This document shows positions 12,346 to 25,700 of a DNA stretch of 64,000 nt, piece after piece. A model generated the notes under the pieces. The model did not search any database. It had not been told where the DNA came from and worked only from the letters and a program-made list of their open reading frames with translations. The stretch is from positions 17,879,496 to 17,943,495 of the forward strand of contig AP025042.1 of the NCBI GenBank assembly GCA_036186865.1. The letters run 5' to 3'. The position numbers and the translations under genes are program-made. How positions within the stretch are numbered: the first letter of the stretch is position 1; each line of letters begins with the position of its first letter. Source of the stretch: Eustoma russellianum (lineage: Eukaryota > Streptophyta > Magnoliopsida > Gentianales > Gentianaceae).

Positions 12346-14269
12346 TCAACCCTTTGCAAATGTCCCTTTTGGTACCCAAATTTGGGTGACCTTCCTAGGT
12401 CTTCCAAAAAGTGAGAAAAGAGATGAAGACGCAATATAATAGACATTAGGTTGGAGTGCAATTGGCCTTAGGCCGATAATTAAATTATAACCATTGTATG
12501 TTTGTCGTCTTTGATAAGTTCTTGTGTTGGTGTGCATGGTGCATGATCTAGATGCATTTTGTTGAATGAATGTCATGTATGCATCAATGGTTTCTTTTCA
12601 TATCTATATGGCACATAATTATATCTCCTATGATATGAAGAAGAAGCATGATGAGATGACATAGGGGGGATCTAAGTGTCTTCTTAGGCGCCACATATAT
12701 CTTGGATGTATTTATTTTCTTAGATGGAATGAATTTGTTTGACTTATTTATTGTCTCATTTTTTTCAACGTATCCTAATCCGTTTGTCGCTATCATATTT
12801 TTGTGAAGAAATGATACGATCTAGCATGTTTGTACCAGTGTCAAATTGTTTCACCATTTTTTCTAGATCTATATTCCTTGATTTCAAATTCGAAATCTCG
12901 GATTTCATTTCATTGTTTTGTGTCGTTAATGATGAGACCTCTGATTTTAATGCATTGATTGTGCAAGACGACTCTTCTTTTGAATCGTTTAATTGAGCAA
13001 CAAGGTTTGTGTTAGATGATTCTAACAACTTCTTGTCTTCAATTAATAGTTTCTTTTCTTTTGCAGGAGTCTTAGAAAACTTATGCAACTGAAGATATTG
13101 ACAAAATAAATCATCATAAGAAGGCTCAGAATCAAAATCAGAGTGAGAAGATACTTCATTTGATGCCTTAGATGTAAAGCATACGTGTGCCGTTTTTTCT
13201 TCGATATCATCAGTCTCAGAGTCAGATGAATCACTCAAAGTAGAGGCTTTGAAGGCTCTTCTCCTTTGTTTAGGTTCTGAGACGAGTCTAGTTTTTGTCC
13301 GATCCTTTTCATGGTTTTTGTTCGTTTGTTTGTCCTTGTTCGGGCAATCATATGATAAGTGTCCTCTCCCACATTCAAGGCACTTTATGTCTCCATTATT
13401 TTTATTTCTATGATTCTTAGATGAAGTAGTCTTATGTTTGTCTTTAATCGATTTTCTCATGATCTTTCTTAATCTTTCAGCCATCGCGATTAGATATTCA
13501 TCATCGGAATGTGTGTCACTATCATCTACGCGATCATAAGAGGTAGAGACGTATTCATTTGATTTAAATGCTATAGCCTTATTATGTTTAGAAGTAGATT
13601 CAGTTTTTCTTAAAATGAGTTTGTTTTAATATACCTTCAATGATCCGATTAATTCCTCCATCTTTATTGATTTAGTATCCTTACTTTCTTTGATTGCAGT
13701 GACTTCTGAATCCCATTCAGATGGGAGACTTCTTAGTACCTTTTCCTGTGTAGAAAAAACTTTGCCAAGAGACTCAAGAAAATTATAGATGTTAGACAAA
13801 AGTAAGTCCATATCAACAAAAGATTCATTTGGCAATAATTTAAAGGACTCAAGAGTTGACATAAGCATATTTATTTTAGACTCTTTGACTTGACTAGTCC
13901 CTTCATGTTTCATTTCTAAAATTCTCCACGTCTCTTGAGCACTAGAGCAATTAGACACGTAACTTGATTCACTTTTACTTAGCCCGTTTAAAAGTAGTTG
14001 CATGCCTATACCATTCATACTCAATTTCTTTTTGTCATCACTAGTATATTCTTGTCTCGGTTTTACGACCTCTAGTGTGACACCATCAACAGTAGATAAC
14101 TTAGAAGGAACGAAAGGATCGTGTTCTATAATAGACCAAAAATCAATATCAATAGCCATAAAGAAAACTTTCATTCTATGTTTCCATTGTATAAAAGACT
14201 CACCATCAAAAAAAGAGGCCTTACGGTTGACATTCCTTCTTGCTTGGGTTTGTAACTAGTTGTTGACAT
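12346..14269 (-). pseudogene. Sirevirus-like gag of element A (degenerate)
   Basis: Gag packages element RNA into cytoplasmic particles. The likely ATG is 14267-14269 (MSTTSYKPKQEGMS), aligned with MASTNLKTEQEGMS of element C. Pieces follow in order: MAIDIDFWSIIE, KKKLSMNGIGMQLLLNGLSKSE, KHEGTSQVKESKINMLMSTL and SLKVY, then a stop near 13626. After that come a CCHC zinc knuckle (CLECGRGHLSYDC, about 13375), an acidic Ser/Asp stretch, a coiled coil (about 12850-13080) and the terminal WVPKGTFAKG with TGA at 12346-12348. At least three frame breaks (near 14171, 13626 and 12780) inactivate it. Sequence after the stop goes straight into the 3' UTR. Confidence 0.88.
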
Positions 14270-14312
14270 CTCACAAAGATCGTTGGATCCTCTTGTTGTG
14301 AGTGTGTCTGCA

Positions 14313-14325
14313 CTCTGATAGCACT
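14313..14325 (-). other. Degenerate primer-binding site of element A
   Basis: Read antisense, the bases after the LTR are AGTGCTATCAGAG. This differs by one base from the AGTGGTATCAGAG of element C, complementary to the 3' end of initiator Met-tRNA. The remaining leader to the gag ATG is about 45 bp. Confidence 0.75.
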
Positions 14326-16991
14326 TGTAAGACCTGTATAGCACCACTAGAAGGGGAAGAGTTGAATAATGTGTCCAGAAATTCTTGTTTTTAAAAACGT
14401 TTGGCCCAAAAACCCCACTTCTGAAAACAGTTTCTGTTTTCAAATCCTGATTTGAAATAATTAAAGACATGGTTAGAGGTCTCCAAAAATTATGAAATGT
14501 GGTGAGATTTTACTTTTAGATATTCTGAGTATCTCCTAAAGATTTAAAATTAAAGTTCAACTCCTAACCATTTGAAAATATGTTTTTGGTCAGATTGCGC
14601 AAATCTGCCAGAAACAGTACTCCAATTTGAAAAATTTATTCCGATTAATTCGTAACTCCAAATGGTCTGAAAATTTAATTACAAACCCCTTAAAATATGT
14701 ATTTAAATGGGTCGAAACAGTTTTGAAAAATCTTTTGGGAAGTATGTCAAATACGTTGATGTTCTCAACCTTTGCAATTCTGAAAATCAGATTGCACTAG
14801 TCTCAGAACTATTAATGTTTGATTGACTTATACTTGTCCAAATGGGTAGAAACTTCTGCCAAATGAACCTTATGAGGTGTGGCTATGGTTCTGAAAAATA
14901 TTACGATTTTTGAAATTCTTTTGCTACTTTTATGATTTCAACGAAATCAATGCAAAAACTGAAAACTGAAAGTAAAGTGCTGAAAGTAAAGACAGGAAGG
15001 ATTTTATACTGGTTCGGTTAAATCAACCTACTCTAGTCTTCGAGTACATCTTCCTCGGTTATCACTAAATACCAAATAACACCTTACCACAAGGGTTGCT
15101 GGAGTTACTCATGAACTCCACCCTTTCAGAAACAGTACAATCAAGCACACCAATTACGAACACCATCACCGAACGGATGAATGTTTGATCACACCTTGAT
15201 CAATCCTTTTACAAAAAATGAAACGTGTATGGTGGTCTAATCAAAGCCTATTCAATATGCTGAATATAAGAACAATATGCTTGAGAGAAGAAGAAGAAAA
15301 AAGAAATTTAGAAGAAGAAAGTAGAAGACACTTTTGCACTTGAAAGATAATGAGAGTTGTCTTGCTTTTGTTTGCTCTATTTCTCCTCTTTTTATTCAGC
15401 TTTGGCCGCCCCCGTAGGGCTCCTTCCCTTATTGAAAAATCTCTTTTATGTCCTTGGAATATTGCTATGTGTAGATATGACACCATCTTGCTTACTTGGC
15501 ATAACATGATTGGATGGATGTCTTGGCTTTGCTTACTTGGCACTCTATGATTTGTCCAATCTTGTCACAATTTAGTGGCTGTAAAATATGAGAATTAAAT
15601 GAAAAATATGTGCCAAAAAGAGTTTAAAATGTTGTCAAATAATCAACAATTAATCCCTTAAATTTTAGGAAGCAAATTTGTCATCTTCAAGACATAAAAT
15701 TCGGCCACCACACATTGTCACATGTTAAATTTGCCAAATGTTTGAATTGTTACCTTGTGTAGATCCCTCCTTTATGTCACTAACCTTGTGTGGCATATTC
15801 TCCACCAATCAAGATGCCAACTAAGCTCCACATAGGCACCATTTAGGCTGAAGTAGGCGTGTATGAAGTCTAGCCATGTGCTGCTTTCATTTTGGTAAAC
15901 TTTGTCAAATATTGCACAATAATTACAAACATATGGTAAATTTTAATCAGCCCATATTTGAATATTATAGTACACTTTAACATGTCTTGAATGTGTAAAC
16001 AGTGTCTAGATACATGTTACATGTCATGCCAAAAACGTTCCATGAGTTATGTTCGTAGAAAACCGAATTTTCGACTTTCGTCGATTATGCGATTTTTCTC
16101 CGATTAAATTCAAACTTTTTGCACATGTTATACATATTATGTCACACATAATATACATAAAATAAATTGAATATTCACCTCTAATGGCTGATTAAAGTAG
16201 GCGCCCCATGTGCTTAAAAAGCTGAATTTGGAATCTCCACAATTTCGCCTTAATTGGGGGTGATTTATGTGTGCCAACATGAAATGGTTTCATGGCTGAA
16301 TATATCATGTGAGCCACGAAATTTTTTTCTCTTTTTAAAGTATATGGGTTGGCCATCTATATATGGCATACGTGACACGTTGGCAAAGTTTCGGTAGTCA
16401 TTCGATACGACAAATTTCGGTTTATAACCTTGTAACGTGTCGTAATAACTTTGTCATCACCATGACTTATATCATATGATATAAGACCTGAATGTACGAA
16501 TAAATATAAGGTAAGTATAGTGTTTGACATTGGCGTATGTTTGTAATGTATGTAACGTGTCGGTAGTACGTCAGAATATATGTGTATTGTGCCTTTTTAT
16601 AAAAAATCTGAATATATATAATGTGTATATATAAAAACGTGTGTATCAAATGGAGAGGAGACTTTCTATGTTTCAATTTGTTGCCATCATGTCTTCTCCA
16701 AATATATTTCCTTTTAATGAAATAGTTAGTTCATTAACTTAAGTACTTCACTAAATGAACTAGTTTAGTTCATTAATGGTGGCACATGAAAATAGTTCAA
16801 AAACAAAAAAAAATTTCCATTTGATGTAAGCTTTAATGCTTCATGGCTTGTTGGTATGGCAATAATATATATAAAGCATATAAGGCATGTATATCACAAA
16901 AACGTGTCAAGTAATAAATTTATCATGCATTTCGTAAATTTGTACTATTTAAATCATGCATTTGTAAATCACTCAAACTCTTTTCTCAACA
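14326..16991 (-). repeat. 5' LTR of element A
   Basis: 2666 bp, plus strand TGTAAGACCTG to CTCAACA. It is longer than its partner by the segment at 16188-16370. It has lost an 18-bp hairpin arm at about 15724, leaving CACATG joined to TTAAATTT. It retains a perfect 20-nt palindrome at 16466-16485 (half-site CTTATATCAT) that also occurs in the LTRs of element C. The reconstructed LTR of element D is also 2666 bp. Confidence 0.87.
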
Positions 16992-18097
16992 GAAGCTACC
17001 TCCGGGATTTGAAGTAACGGAGTAGGGGATGGCCTGTAAGCTACATAAGTCGTTGTATGGGCTTAAACAAGCTAGCCTAGAATGGAATGAAAAATTGACT
17101 CGAGCCTTAATGAAACAAGGATTCAAGCAACCTTATCATGATTACAGTTTGTTTACGTATCACAAGGGAAATGATGTATTGCGCTTGTTAGTATATGTTG
17201 ATGATGCGATTTTGGAGGTAACAATCTTGAGATTATTGACAAGGTTAAAGGGTATTTGGATGATGAGTTCAGTATTAAAATTATTGGAACACTCAGATAT
17301 TTTCTTGGAATTTAGGTAGCAAGATCGAAGAATGGACTAGCATTGTCACCGGTGGACTTAAGTGTAAAGTTGTTGAATGGGGATTCACCTTTGCTGCCAG
17401 ACAACACCTTTTATAGACGGTTAGTTAGGAAGCTAATACATCTCACCATCACCCGGCCTGATATTAGTTATGCAACACAGCAGCTGAGTCAATTTCTTGA
17501 AGCACCAACCACTCAGCATTTCAAAGCAGCATATAGAGTTCTAAGGTATTTAAAACTTAATCCCGAACACGGTCTGTTTTATCCATCTAACAGTGATCTG
17601 AAGCTCAGCATTTATACGGATTCTGATTGAGCGGGGTGCGCTGATACTTGGAGATCTATATCTAGTTTTAGTGTATTTCTTAGACCATCATTAATCTCGT
17701 GGAAATCAAAGAAGCAACAAACGGTATCTCGTAGCTCGGCTGAAGCTGAGTACAGGGCAATGCATTGGGAGCATGTGAAATTATATGGTTAACCTATCTG
17801 TTGGGTGACCTAAAGGTTGAGGTACGACTGCCTATTTCCATGTTCTATAACAATAAGAGTGCAGTACATATATCTGAGAACCTCGTGTTTCATGACAGAA
17901 CTATGCATATCGAAATTGATTGTCACTTTGTTCGAGAGAAAGTTCAGTCTGGCCTGTTGCAGCCTATGATAGTACATACTTCTCAGCAACTTGCAGTTAT
18001 ATTTACAAAGACTTTGGATGTACGAAAATTTCATCAAATGTTAGAGGCTTTGAATGTGTCAAGTCTTTTTCAATTGGCCAGATTACAGGAACCAGTG
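16992..18097 (+). pseudogene. Copia pol remnant, RT and RNase H (segment 2 of 2)
   Basis: Resumes the Copia RT after element A. It has KLPPGFEV, LHKSLYGLKQASLEWNEKL, the catalytic box LLVYVDDAI (about 17190) and, after frameshifts, YRRLVRKLIHLTITRPDISYA. The RNase H follows: YTDSD at 17610-17630 with a TGA where Trp is expected, SWKSKKQQTVSRSSAEAEYRAM, then NNKSAVHISENLVFHDRTMHIEIDCHFVREKV (shown here as motif pieces in one stretch of the 17765-18139 frame) and FTKTLDVRKFHQML. At least four stops or frameshifts are visible. The family differs from the Sirevirus-like elements around it. It is older than elements A and B, which interrupt or follow it. Confidence 0.87.
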
Positions 18098-18275
18098 TTG
18101 AACTGGTTGGCCGAGCTGAGCTTGAGAATACCGAATTGACTTGCTGAGCTAAGTCGTGTGACCGAGCTGAGCATGAAGGAGAAGTCCAGGGAAGCACGAG
18201 AATTGAAGGTGCGCAAGTCCTACTTGACCGAGCTGAGTTTAGAGACCAAGTCAGCTCTGTTGCAGAGCACAACAA
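18098..18275 (+). other. Possible 3' LTR start of the Copia remnant
   Basis: After the RNase H end, a possible LTR begins TGTTGAACTGG at 18098. The stretch holds four copies of a GCCGAGCTGAG-like motif in about 150 bp. It is cut at 18275 by element B. No second copy of this LTR is visible in the window, so the LTR call is tentative. Confidence 0.35.
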
Positions 18276-20431
18276 TGTTGAGAAATATGTTTGGATAATT
18301 TTCAAAGTCATGATTTTAAGTGATGAATACTTAAAAATGTCACATATGGTGTTATAAATGAAAGAGTTGAATAAGTGAAGAAAAATGACACGATGTCTAG
18401 GGTTGTTAGAAATATTTTTCTAAAATGTGATAAAAATAGTTGTTTTTATTTTTACCTGATTTATATATGTTTATCATGTTGTGATTATGTGATTTTTATG
18501 ATGATAATATCTTGTGACTAATATGCCCTCGAAGTTTCTACAACTTACCAAAAAGGGCAAAAGTGGTATTTTGAGTTTTGTAGGTACTCGACATGGTGAA
18601 TATGATTCAAGAAGATATTATCATCTTATTTATTATCAAGAAGGTGTTATTATATTTAATTCTGACCATCGGGTTCACTTCTGGAGTTTTACCTCACTAG
18701 GGGCATTTTGGTCATTTTACCCCCGAAGACAGTTTTGGTATTTTTACTCAAGGAATCTCTTGAGTAACTTATTATATTCATTCTGGAGTTCATTTAGTAT
18801 ATTCTTGAAGATTATTTGGTGGTTTTCTATTTTATTCTCTCATTTGATGATTTTATCGACGGTAGCGGGATATGTGACGGTATTCGATGTCACGTTCTAT
18901 TTTCTCTTGAAGACTCTTATATATATGTTATTGGAGGTTCTTAATCATCATCTTTCAGAGATTACAAGGTGTCCTTGGTGCAAGATTCATCACAATATGT
19001 CAAGGAGAAATGGGAATTTTGATATTATATATTGACATAACCTTGTCAACTATTATTTGTTGATTTCTCCTAAAAAATCTGAGTTGGTATACATATACAC
19101 AGCCTCCAAAACGTGATTATACAGGTGAAGAGGATGTTTTTCTCATTTTATGAGTTGGAGACAAGAAGACAAACAAAAAACAAGCTAGTTGGCAAAAGTT
19201 GCCAACTTAAAATTTCAAATTTGAATGTAATGGAGACAAGATTATTGGAGATGATTATGGAGGTGTTTTAATTCAAAATTCTCAGCCATCACATGGTCTA
19301 AAAGTTGGAGGGAATATGCCATCAATTCACTCTATAAATAGAAGGCAAGGTGAAGAAGAGAAGACACACACTTGAAAGCAAAAATTGAAGATTGTTGTCT
19401 TGCTATTCTCTTCTCATATTTTCGTTCATACTTTGTGTAGCTAAGGTGTTCCATTTCTAGTTGTTGTCCAGCTACACTATACACACCTTCTTGTGTCTTA
19501 TTTGTAAGATTGATTATCCAAATCTATAAGGCTACATCAATAGGTGATAGAGGTGTTGCAACCAAGAGTTGCATAAAGGTGTTCATCCAAGTCTTGAATA
19601 GGGTTGGTGTTTAATCCAAGGAGCAAGCTTGGTTCTTGCTGTAATTTGGTTCATACAATAGTGAAATCCAAGGAAAGGTGTTCCTTGGGACTGGAGTAGG
19701 TCACATTGACCGAACCAGGATAAATTCTTCGTGTTCTTGTCTTCTTTACATTTTTCTGTTTTCTCCCCGTTTTTCACTACAGATTTCACACAACTTTTCA
19801 TGTTTTGAAAAAATAGGTAAACACTTTCAAAATTTGTGATTTTTGGTAGTGTTATACTTCAGACTGTTAGCTTTCATTTGCAACAAGAATCACTTGATTT
19901 GAGCAAGGGAAAGTTAGTCTTTCAGTCTTTGCAAGATAACTGCTCCAATCTGGCTGCAATCAGACCAGTTTTGAGAAAACTTAATTTCTGTATTTTTCAA
20001 GAGTTGGTTAAGGTCAGGGCCTATTGGAAACTTTATCTACACATCCTAAGGAATGTTTTGATATAAAGATCAACCTTTTTGGTTGAGTATTCAAAGAGAA
20101 ACACGTTTTGCAAAATCAGCAACATTCTGTCCAATTCTGTCCAGATTGACCATCTGAATCTTTTTATTTATTTGAAGGGTCAAACGATTTTATTTTTGTA
20201 TGATTTTTGGATAGAGTCTTGTTAACTCATTAAAATTAAATTCTGGAAAGTTTCATAATTTTTAGAGTTGTTTACAATTATTTGTGAATTTTTGAAAAAC
20301 AGGTTCTGAATCTGAGGTGGTTTCAGATTCTGTTTTCAAAGGGGATTTTAACAAAGGGTTGTAGTGTAATTTCCTCTAACCACTATTCACCCCCCCTCTA
20401 GTGGTGTTTATTTCAGGTGCACGGTCCAACA
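18276..20431 (+). repeat. 5' LTR of element B
   Basis: 2156 bp from TGTTGAGAAATATG to GGTCCAACA, ending next to the primer-binding site. The ORF at 18514-19035, which recurs at 26543-27007 in the partner LTR, is LTR sequence and has no recognised domain. A strong TATA element is at 19332. A TCACCCCCCCTCTAGTGGTG-like edge at about 20387-20406 resembles the LTR end region of element C. Confidence 0.88.
19332..19341 (+). promoter_or_regulatory. TATA box in LTR of element B
   Basis: CTATAAATAG, followed within about 50 bp by purine-rich leader sequence (AAGAAGAGAAGACAC), fits a Pol II promoter driving the element RNA. The truncated 3' LTR lacks this segment, so only the 5' copy keeps the promoter. 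Confidence 0.65.
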
Positions 20432-20433
20432 TT

Positions 20434-20446
20434 TGGTATCGGAGCC
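20434..20446 (+). other. Primer-binding site of element B
   Basis: TGGTATCGGAGCC lies two bases after the LTR end. It is a variant of the initiator Met-tRNA complementary site TGGTATCAGAGC. Confidence 0.75.
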
Positions 20447-20554
20447 AGACCAACACCACTAAAAAGAAGCAAGATTCAACACCATAGGAACAATACAAGG
20501 CCAAGAAACAACAATTCATTATATACTGCTTGTCTCAAATCCAAGATACATACT

Positions 20555-22714
20555 ATGGCTATTGTTTCTCACAAAGATGAGTTGGAAGGTATGTCTACAC
20601 AACGCCCTCCTCTTTTTGATGGCAATAATTTTGTTTATTGGAAACTAAGAATGAGGCTATTCTTAATGGCTATAGACATCGATTTATGGTCTATAGTTGA
20701 AGTTGGGCCGTACATTCCAACGAAAGTTACACAAGTTAGTGAAGTAACTCAAGAGGTTGAAAAATGTAAAAGTGAATGGTCATCAGATGATAAAAAGAAA
20801 ATGTCTATGAATGCCAAAGCAATGCAATTACTTTTGAATGGACTTAGTGTTTCTGAAGCAGGTTATGTATCGAATTGTACTAGTGCTCATGATATGTGGA
20901 AGTCTTTAGTGTTAAAACATGAAGGAACAAGTGGTGTAAAAGAGTCAAAGATAAACATGCTTATGACTGAACTTGAATCTTTCAAAATGTTGCCAAACGA
21001 ATCCATAACATCTATGGATTTGAGAATTACTAACATCTTCAATGCACTTGAATCTTTAGGTAAATCTTTTACAAACAATGAGAAGGTTCAAAAGGTGTTG
21101 CGAAGTCTTCCTGCTGAATGGGATCCAAAGGTTACGGCAATCGAAGAAACAAAGTCAATTACTAAGATGGATGAATTAATAGGATCACTCAAAGTATACG
21201 AGGTAAAATTGAATCAACGAAAATCTGAATTATCAAAGATGTCAAGTAAGTCTGTTGCTTTCAAATCATCTGAGTCATCTCATAGAAACAATGATGGAAG
21301 TAATAGTGATAGTGAATTAGATGATGATTTAATATTAATAGCTAGAAAACTTAGAAAGTTTTTCAAACGGCCTAATCGAAATAGACAACAGTATTCTTCA
21401 TCCTCTTCTCAACCAAAGAAAAATATTTTTAATAATAACAAGTGAAATAATAGAGAATTAAAATGCTATGAATGCGGTCAAAAAGGACATATTTCATACG
21501 ACTGTCCTACGAAGAAAAATAATAATAACAACAATAATAAACAAGCCAAGGACAAGGAGGCTCAAACGACAAAGACAAAGGAGTCTAAGTCAAGAAAAAG
21601 GAAACGAGCAATGAAGGTGAGCACATGGAGCGACTCATCCGACTCAGAATCCGAAACTGAGGAAGCTCAAGTCTGCTTTGTATCTGACGAGGTATGTTCT
21701 TCTTCTAATAGTAACTCTGATAGTGACATCACATTTGATGAAATGTATGAAGAATTCCTAAGAATGCATGCTCACTGTGAAAGGCTCTCTAAAGAAAAGA
21801 AGAAACTAGTTGAAGAAAATGACAAGTTGAAGACATTCAACTTGGAATTTTTTGATCAGTTAGAATCTTTTAAACAAGAGTCTACTAATACTCTTGATTC
21901 TCTTAAAATTAAAATTGAGTCACATAGGAAAAATAAAAATACATTGAAAACTGAAAATAATATATTAAAAACTAAGTTAGTTAATTGTGAAAAAGAAATA
22001 GCACAACTTACTACATCTAAAATAGATTTAGAAAAAATGTTGGAACAGTTTAATTCTGGAACCAATATGTTAGATACTTTAATTTCGTTACAAAAATATG
22101 GAAATGATAAAAAGGGGTTAGGCTATATAGAAGAAAATGACAAGTTAGACAAAAAGACTAATTTTATATCATCTAAGTATAAATTGCCATATAGTACAAC
22201 TAAGTCAAATGTACATATTTTGCCTACTCCTTCCTCTACTCATTCTAAGGTAAAAATACAACATGCACCTCCAAAAGCATCAAGGCAAAACTTTTCATCT
22301 AGATCACATAAAAATTATGCATATATGTATAAAAATGTATCTAAGCAAAATCAAATGTATCCAACTTATTATAATACATATAAACCTAAATATAGGCAAC
22401 ATACATATCCTCTTTATAAGACTTATAGGAATTCACATACATCATATGATTATACATACATGGCGCCATTCAAGAAACAAAATCATATGCCTCATACTCA
22501 TTATCATAGTTGGCCAAAATATGATGTATATAAACCAAGATATAACATGTATGACAATGTAACGTCTTTTAAATGGAATCGTCAAATACATGTTAATCCT
22601 CTTTATTCAACTTATGAAAAAGCCGAATATGTACCCAAAAGGTACATCCAAGTTTCGATACCCAAAGGGTATATAAACAAGGATGGAACCTCTAACATTC
22701 AAGGATCCAAGTAA
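20555..22714 (+). pseudogene. Sirevirus-like gag of element B, one in-frame TGA
   Basis: Start chosen at ATG 20555 (MAIVSHKDELEGMS), aligned with the gag start of element C, although the frame is open from 20417. The capsid region reads RPPLFDGNNFVYWKLRMRLF, KHEGTSGVKESKINMLM and WDPKVTAIEETKSI...MDELIGSLKVYE. A single TGA at 21443-21445 splits the frame just before the zinc knuckle CYECGQKGHISYDC (about residue 303). After an Asn-rich stretch come an acidic Ser/Glu region, a coiled coil (about residues 415-505) and a Tyr/His-rich tail. Stop TAA 22712-22714. Apart from that one codon, Gag is about 719 residues. Confidence 0.9.
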
Positions 22715-22744
22715 AGGGTACCTAAAACTTTGTCTCCATTGTAG

Positions 22745-25700
22745 GAAAATTGTAAAGAGTACAAGAAGGAGGCAAAGTCAAAGAATCTAAAAACCAAGTG
22801 GTTTTTAGATAGCGGGTGTTCAAGGCACATGACGGGCAACCCCAAACTATTCACCGAACTGGAACAAATCGATAATGGAGGAAAGGTGACATTCGGTGAC
22901 AGCAACCAAGGCAAGGTTATTGGAAAAGGAACAATTGGGGACCCTAACATATTTCAAATACGAAATGTGTTGTTAGTAAGCAATCTTTCTTACAATTTAT
23001 TAAGTATTTCACAACTTATAGATTCTGGTTATCATGTCTCTTTTCTTCCTAATTGTTGTGATATAATAAATGAAAAAAGAGAAATTGTACTAAAAGGAAA
23101 TAAGGATGGTAACATTTACACACTATCACTAAATAACATATTAAATGCTAGGATTAAGTGTTTAGTATCACATGACTTAGATGTGAACTTATGGCATAGA
23201 CGACTAGGCCATATAGGAGTTTCCACCATAGAAAGATTATCTAAGAAGAATCTAATTAGAGGAATGCCTAAGTTAGACTTACATAATTTTCAATTATGTG
23301 AAACATGTATTAAAGGAAAACATATAAAAGAGACAATGAAATCAAAACATGAAGTGAGTACTAGTCATGTACTAGAACTGCTTCACTTAGACTTATTTGG
23401 TCCAAGTAGGACAAGAAGTCTAGGTGGACACTACTATGTATGTGTCATAGTAGATGCTTACTCACGATACACATGGACATTGTTCTTAACACACAAAGAC
23501 GATGCTCCATTGGTAATCAAAAATCTTATTAAGAAACTTGAAAATCTTTATGAAGAAAATGTTAAAAGAATTAGAAGTGATAGAGGTGGAGAATTTAAAA
23601 ACAAAGATATAATTAAGTTTTGTGAATTACATGGAATAAAACATGAATTCTCACCACCAAGAACACCACAACTCAATGGAGTTGTTGAACGTAAAAACAG
23701 AACACTACAAGAAATAGCTAGAACTATGTTGTGTGAAAACAAAGTACCTAGATATTTGTGGGCTGAAGCTGTTAGTTGTGCATGTTATATAATAAATAGG
23801 CTTTCTATTAGAAAGAAATTAAATAAAACACCATATGAGTTATTGAATAATAGACAACCTAAGGTAGATTATCTTAGAGTATTTGGGTGTAAATGTTTTG
23901 TACTTAATACCAAAGATAATCTAGATATATTTGAACAAAAGTCTATTGAATGCATATTTGTTGGATATTCAACTAACTCAAAGGCATATAGGTGTTATAA
24001 TCATGCATCTAGAAAAATAATTGAATCTATACATGTGAAATTCAATGAGAATGCATATTTTGATGTAAGTGATAAAAAGAAACAAGAGAATAATGTTGAA
24101 AATATGTTTGATGATGATGATATATTACTTGAGCCTGTTCATGATCATCTAGAACCAACTTCCCCTGAACAAGATGTGCATGAACCTTTAGGTGAAATAA
24201 ATCAAGAAATTTTACAATTGGAAGATAATCTATCTAACTTACAGGATGTTCCAATTGTATATGAAAATGTTCACACGAATGAAACATTTGAACTAGAAGA
24301 AGGTGAACCTAGTCAACTTAAGAATTGGTGGCTTATAAAAGATAAACATAAACACCCTAAAGAGCTAATCATTGGTGATCCAAGTGTTGGGGTTAGAACA
24401 CGTAGAAACATAAGTCAAGCTGAAGGGCATATCTTAATATCACACTTAGAACCTAAAAATATTAAGGAAGCCTTAGGCGATTTATCATGGATAGATGCCA
24501 TGCATGAGGAGTTAAACCAATTTATCCGAAATAATGTATGGGACTTAGTGCCTAAACCTGAAAATAAATCTATAATAGGAACAAAATGGATATTTAGAAA
24601 CAAAATGGATGAACAAGGAAACATCACAAGAAATAAAGCTAGACTAGTCGCACAAGGTTATAATCAACAAGAAGGTATAGATTATGAAGAAACTTTTGCA
24701 CCCGTTGCACGACTAGAAGCAATTAGATTGTTACTTGCGATTGCAAGTCTAAGCAATATTAAGCTCTTCCAAATGGATGTCAAGAGTGCATTCTTGAATG
24801 GATACATTCAAGAAGAAGTGTTTGTCAAACAACCCCCTGGATTCGAAGATCCAAAGAATCCTAACCATGTTTACAAGCTTAAGAAAGCTCTATATGGTTT
24901 GAAACAAGCTCCAAGAGCTTGGTATGATAGATTTGCGAACTTTCTTATTGCAAATAATTATCAAAGGGGAACAATAGACAACACATTATTTCTAAGACAA
25001 AAAGATAATGATTTGTTAATAGTTCAAATCTATGTAGATGATATAATCTTTGGTTCAACAAACCCTACCTTAGTAAAAGACTTCGAAGAATGTATGAAGT
25101 CAGAATTTGAAATGTCAATGGTAGGAGAGTTGAATTATTTCTTAGGACTTCAAATCAAACAAACCCCTCAAGGAATTCACATTAGCCAACTTAAGTATGT
25201 CAATGATATGATTAAGAAGTTTGGCTTTGAGGAATTAAAACCAACACCTACCCCCATGAGTGTTAGCACCAAACTAGACAAGGATGAAAATGGTAAAACT
25301 TTTGATGACACACTCTATAGGTCTATGATTGGATCACTATTATACTTAACTGCATCAAGACCTGATATCATGTTTAGTGTGTGTATGTGTGCTAGGTTTC
25401 AATCTTGTCCTAAGGTATCACATTACAATGCAGTTAAAAAGATCTTTAGATATCTTAAGCATACACCTCACTTAAGACTGTGGTATGATAGAAACGCTAA
25501 GTTAGAATTACACGCATATAGTGATGCTGATTTTGGTGGTTGCGAATTAGATAGAAAATCCACTAGCGGTACTTGTCAATTCATAGGAACCAACTTGATT
25601 TCTTGGTTTTCTAAAAAGCAAGCTAGTGTAGCTCTTTCTACCACTGAAGCCGAGTATATCGCTTTGAGTTTATGTACTACCCAAATACTTTGGCTTAAAC

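Larger units (their letters stand above)
9530..16991 (-). mobile_element. Element A: gag-only Sirevirus-like LTR retrotransposon (antisense)
   Basis: A 7462-bp antisense element with two LTRs (9530-12024 and 14326-16991) and flanks GAAGT (9525-9529) and GAAGC (16992-16996), a 5-bp duplication with one change. It sits inside the Copia RT. Between the LTRs I see only a gag remnant (12346-14269), a short 3' UTR with purine tracts and a degenerate primer-binding site. There is no protease, integrase, RT or RNase H sequence. The Gag closely resembles that of element C. The two LTRs differ at many positions, so this is an old insertion. Element D has the same gag-to-3'UTR structure. Confidence 0.85.

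Noticed and set aside
17610..17635. TGA in YTDSD of the Copia remnant as possible recoding
   Set aside because: The same frame carries several other stops and shifts, so simple decay explains it.
18514..19035. 173-residue ORF, partly repeated at 26543-27007
   Set aside because: It is LTR sequence of element B on both occasions. The Tyr/Phe/Trp-rich product has no recognised domain, and the repetition follows from the LTR pair.
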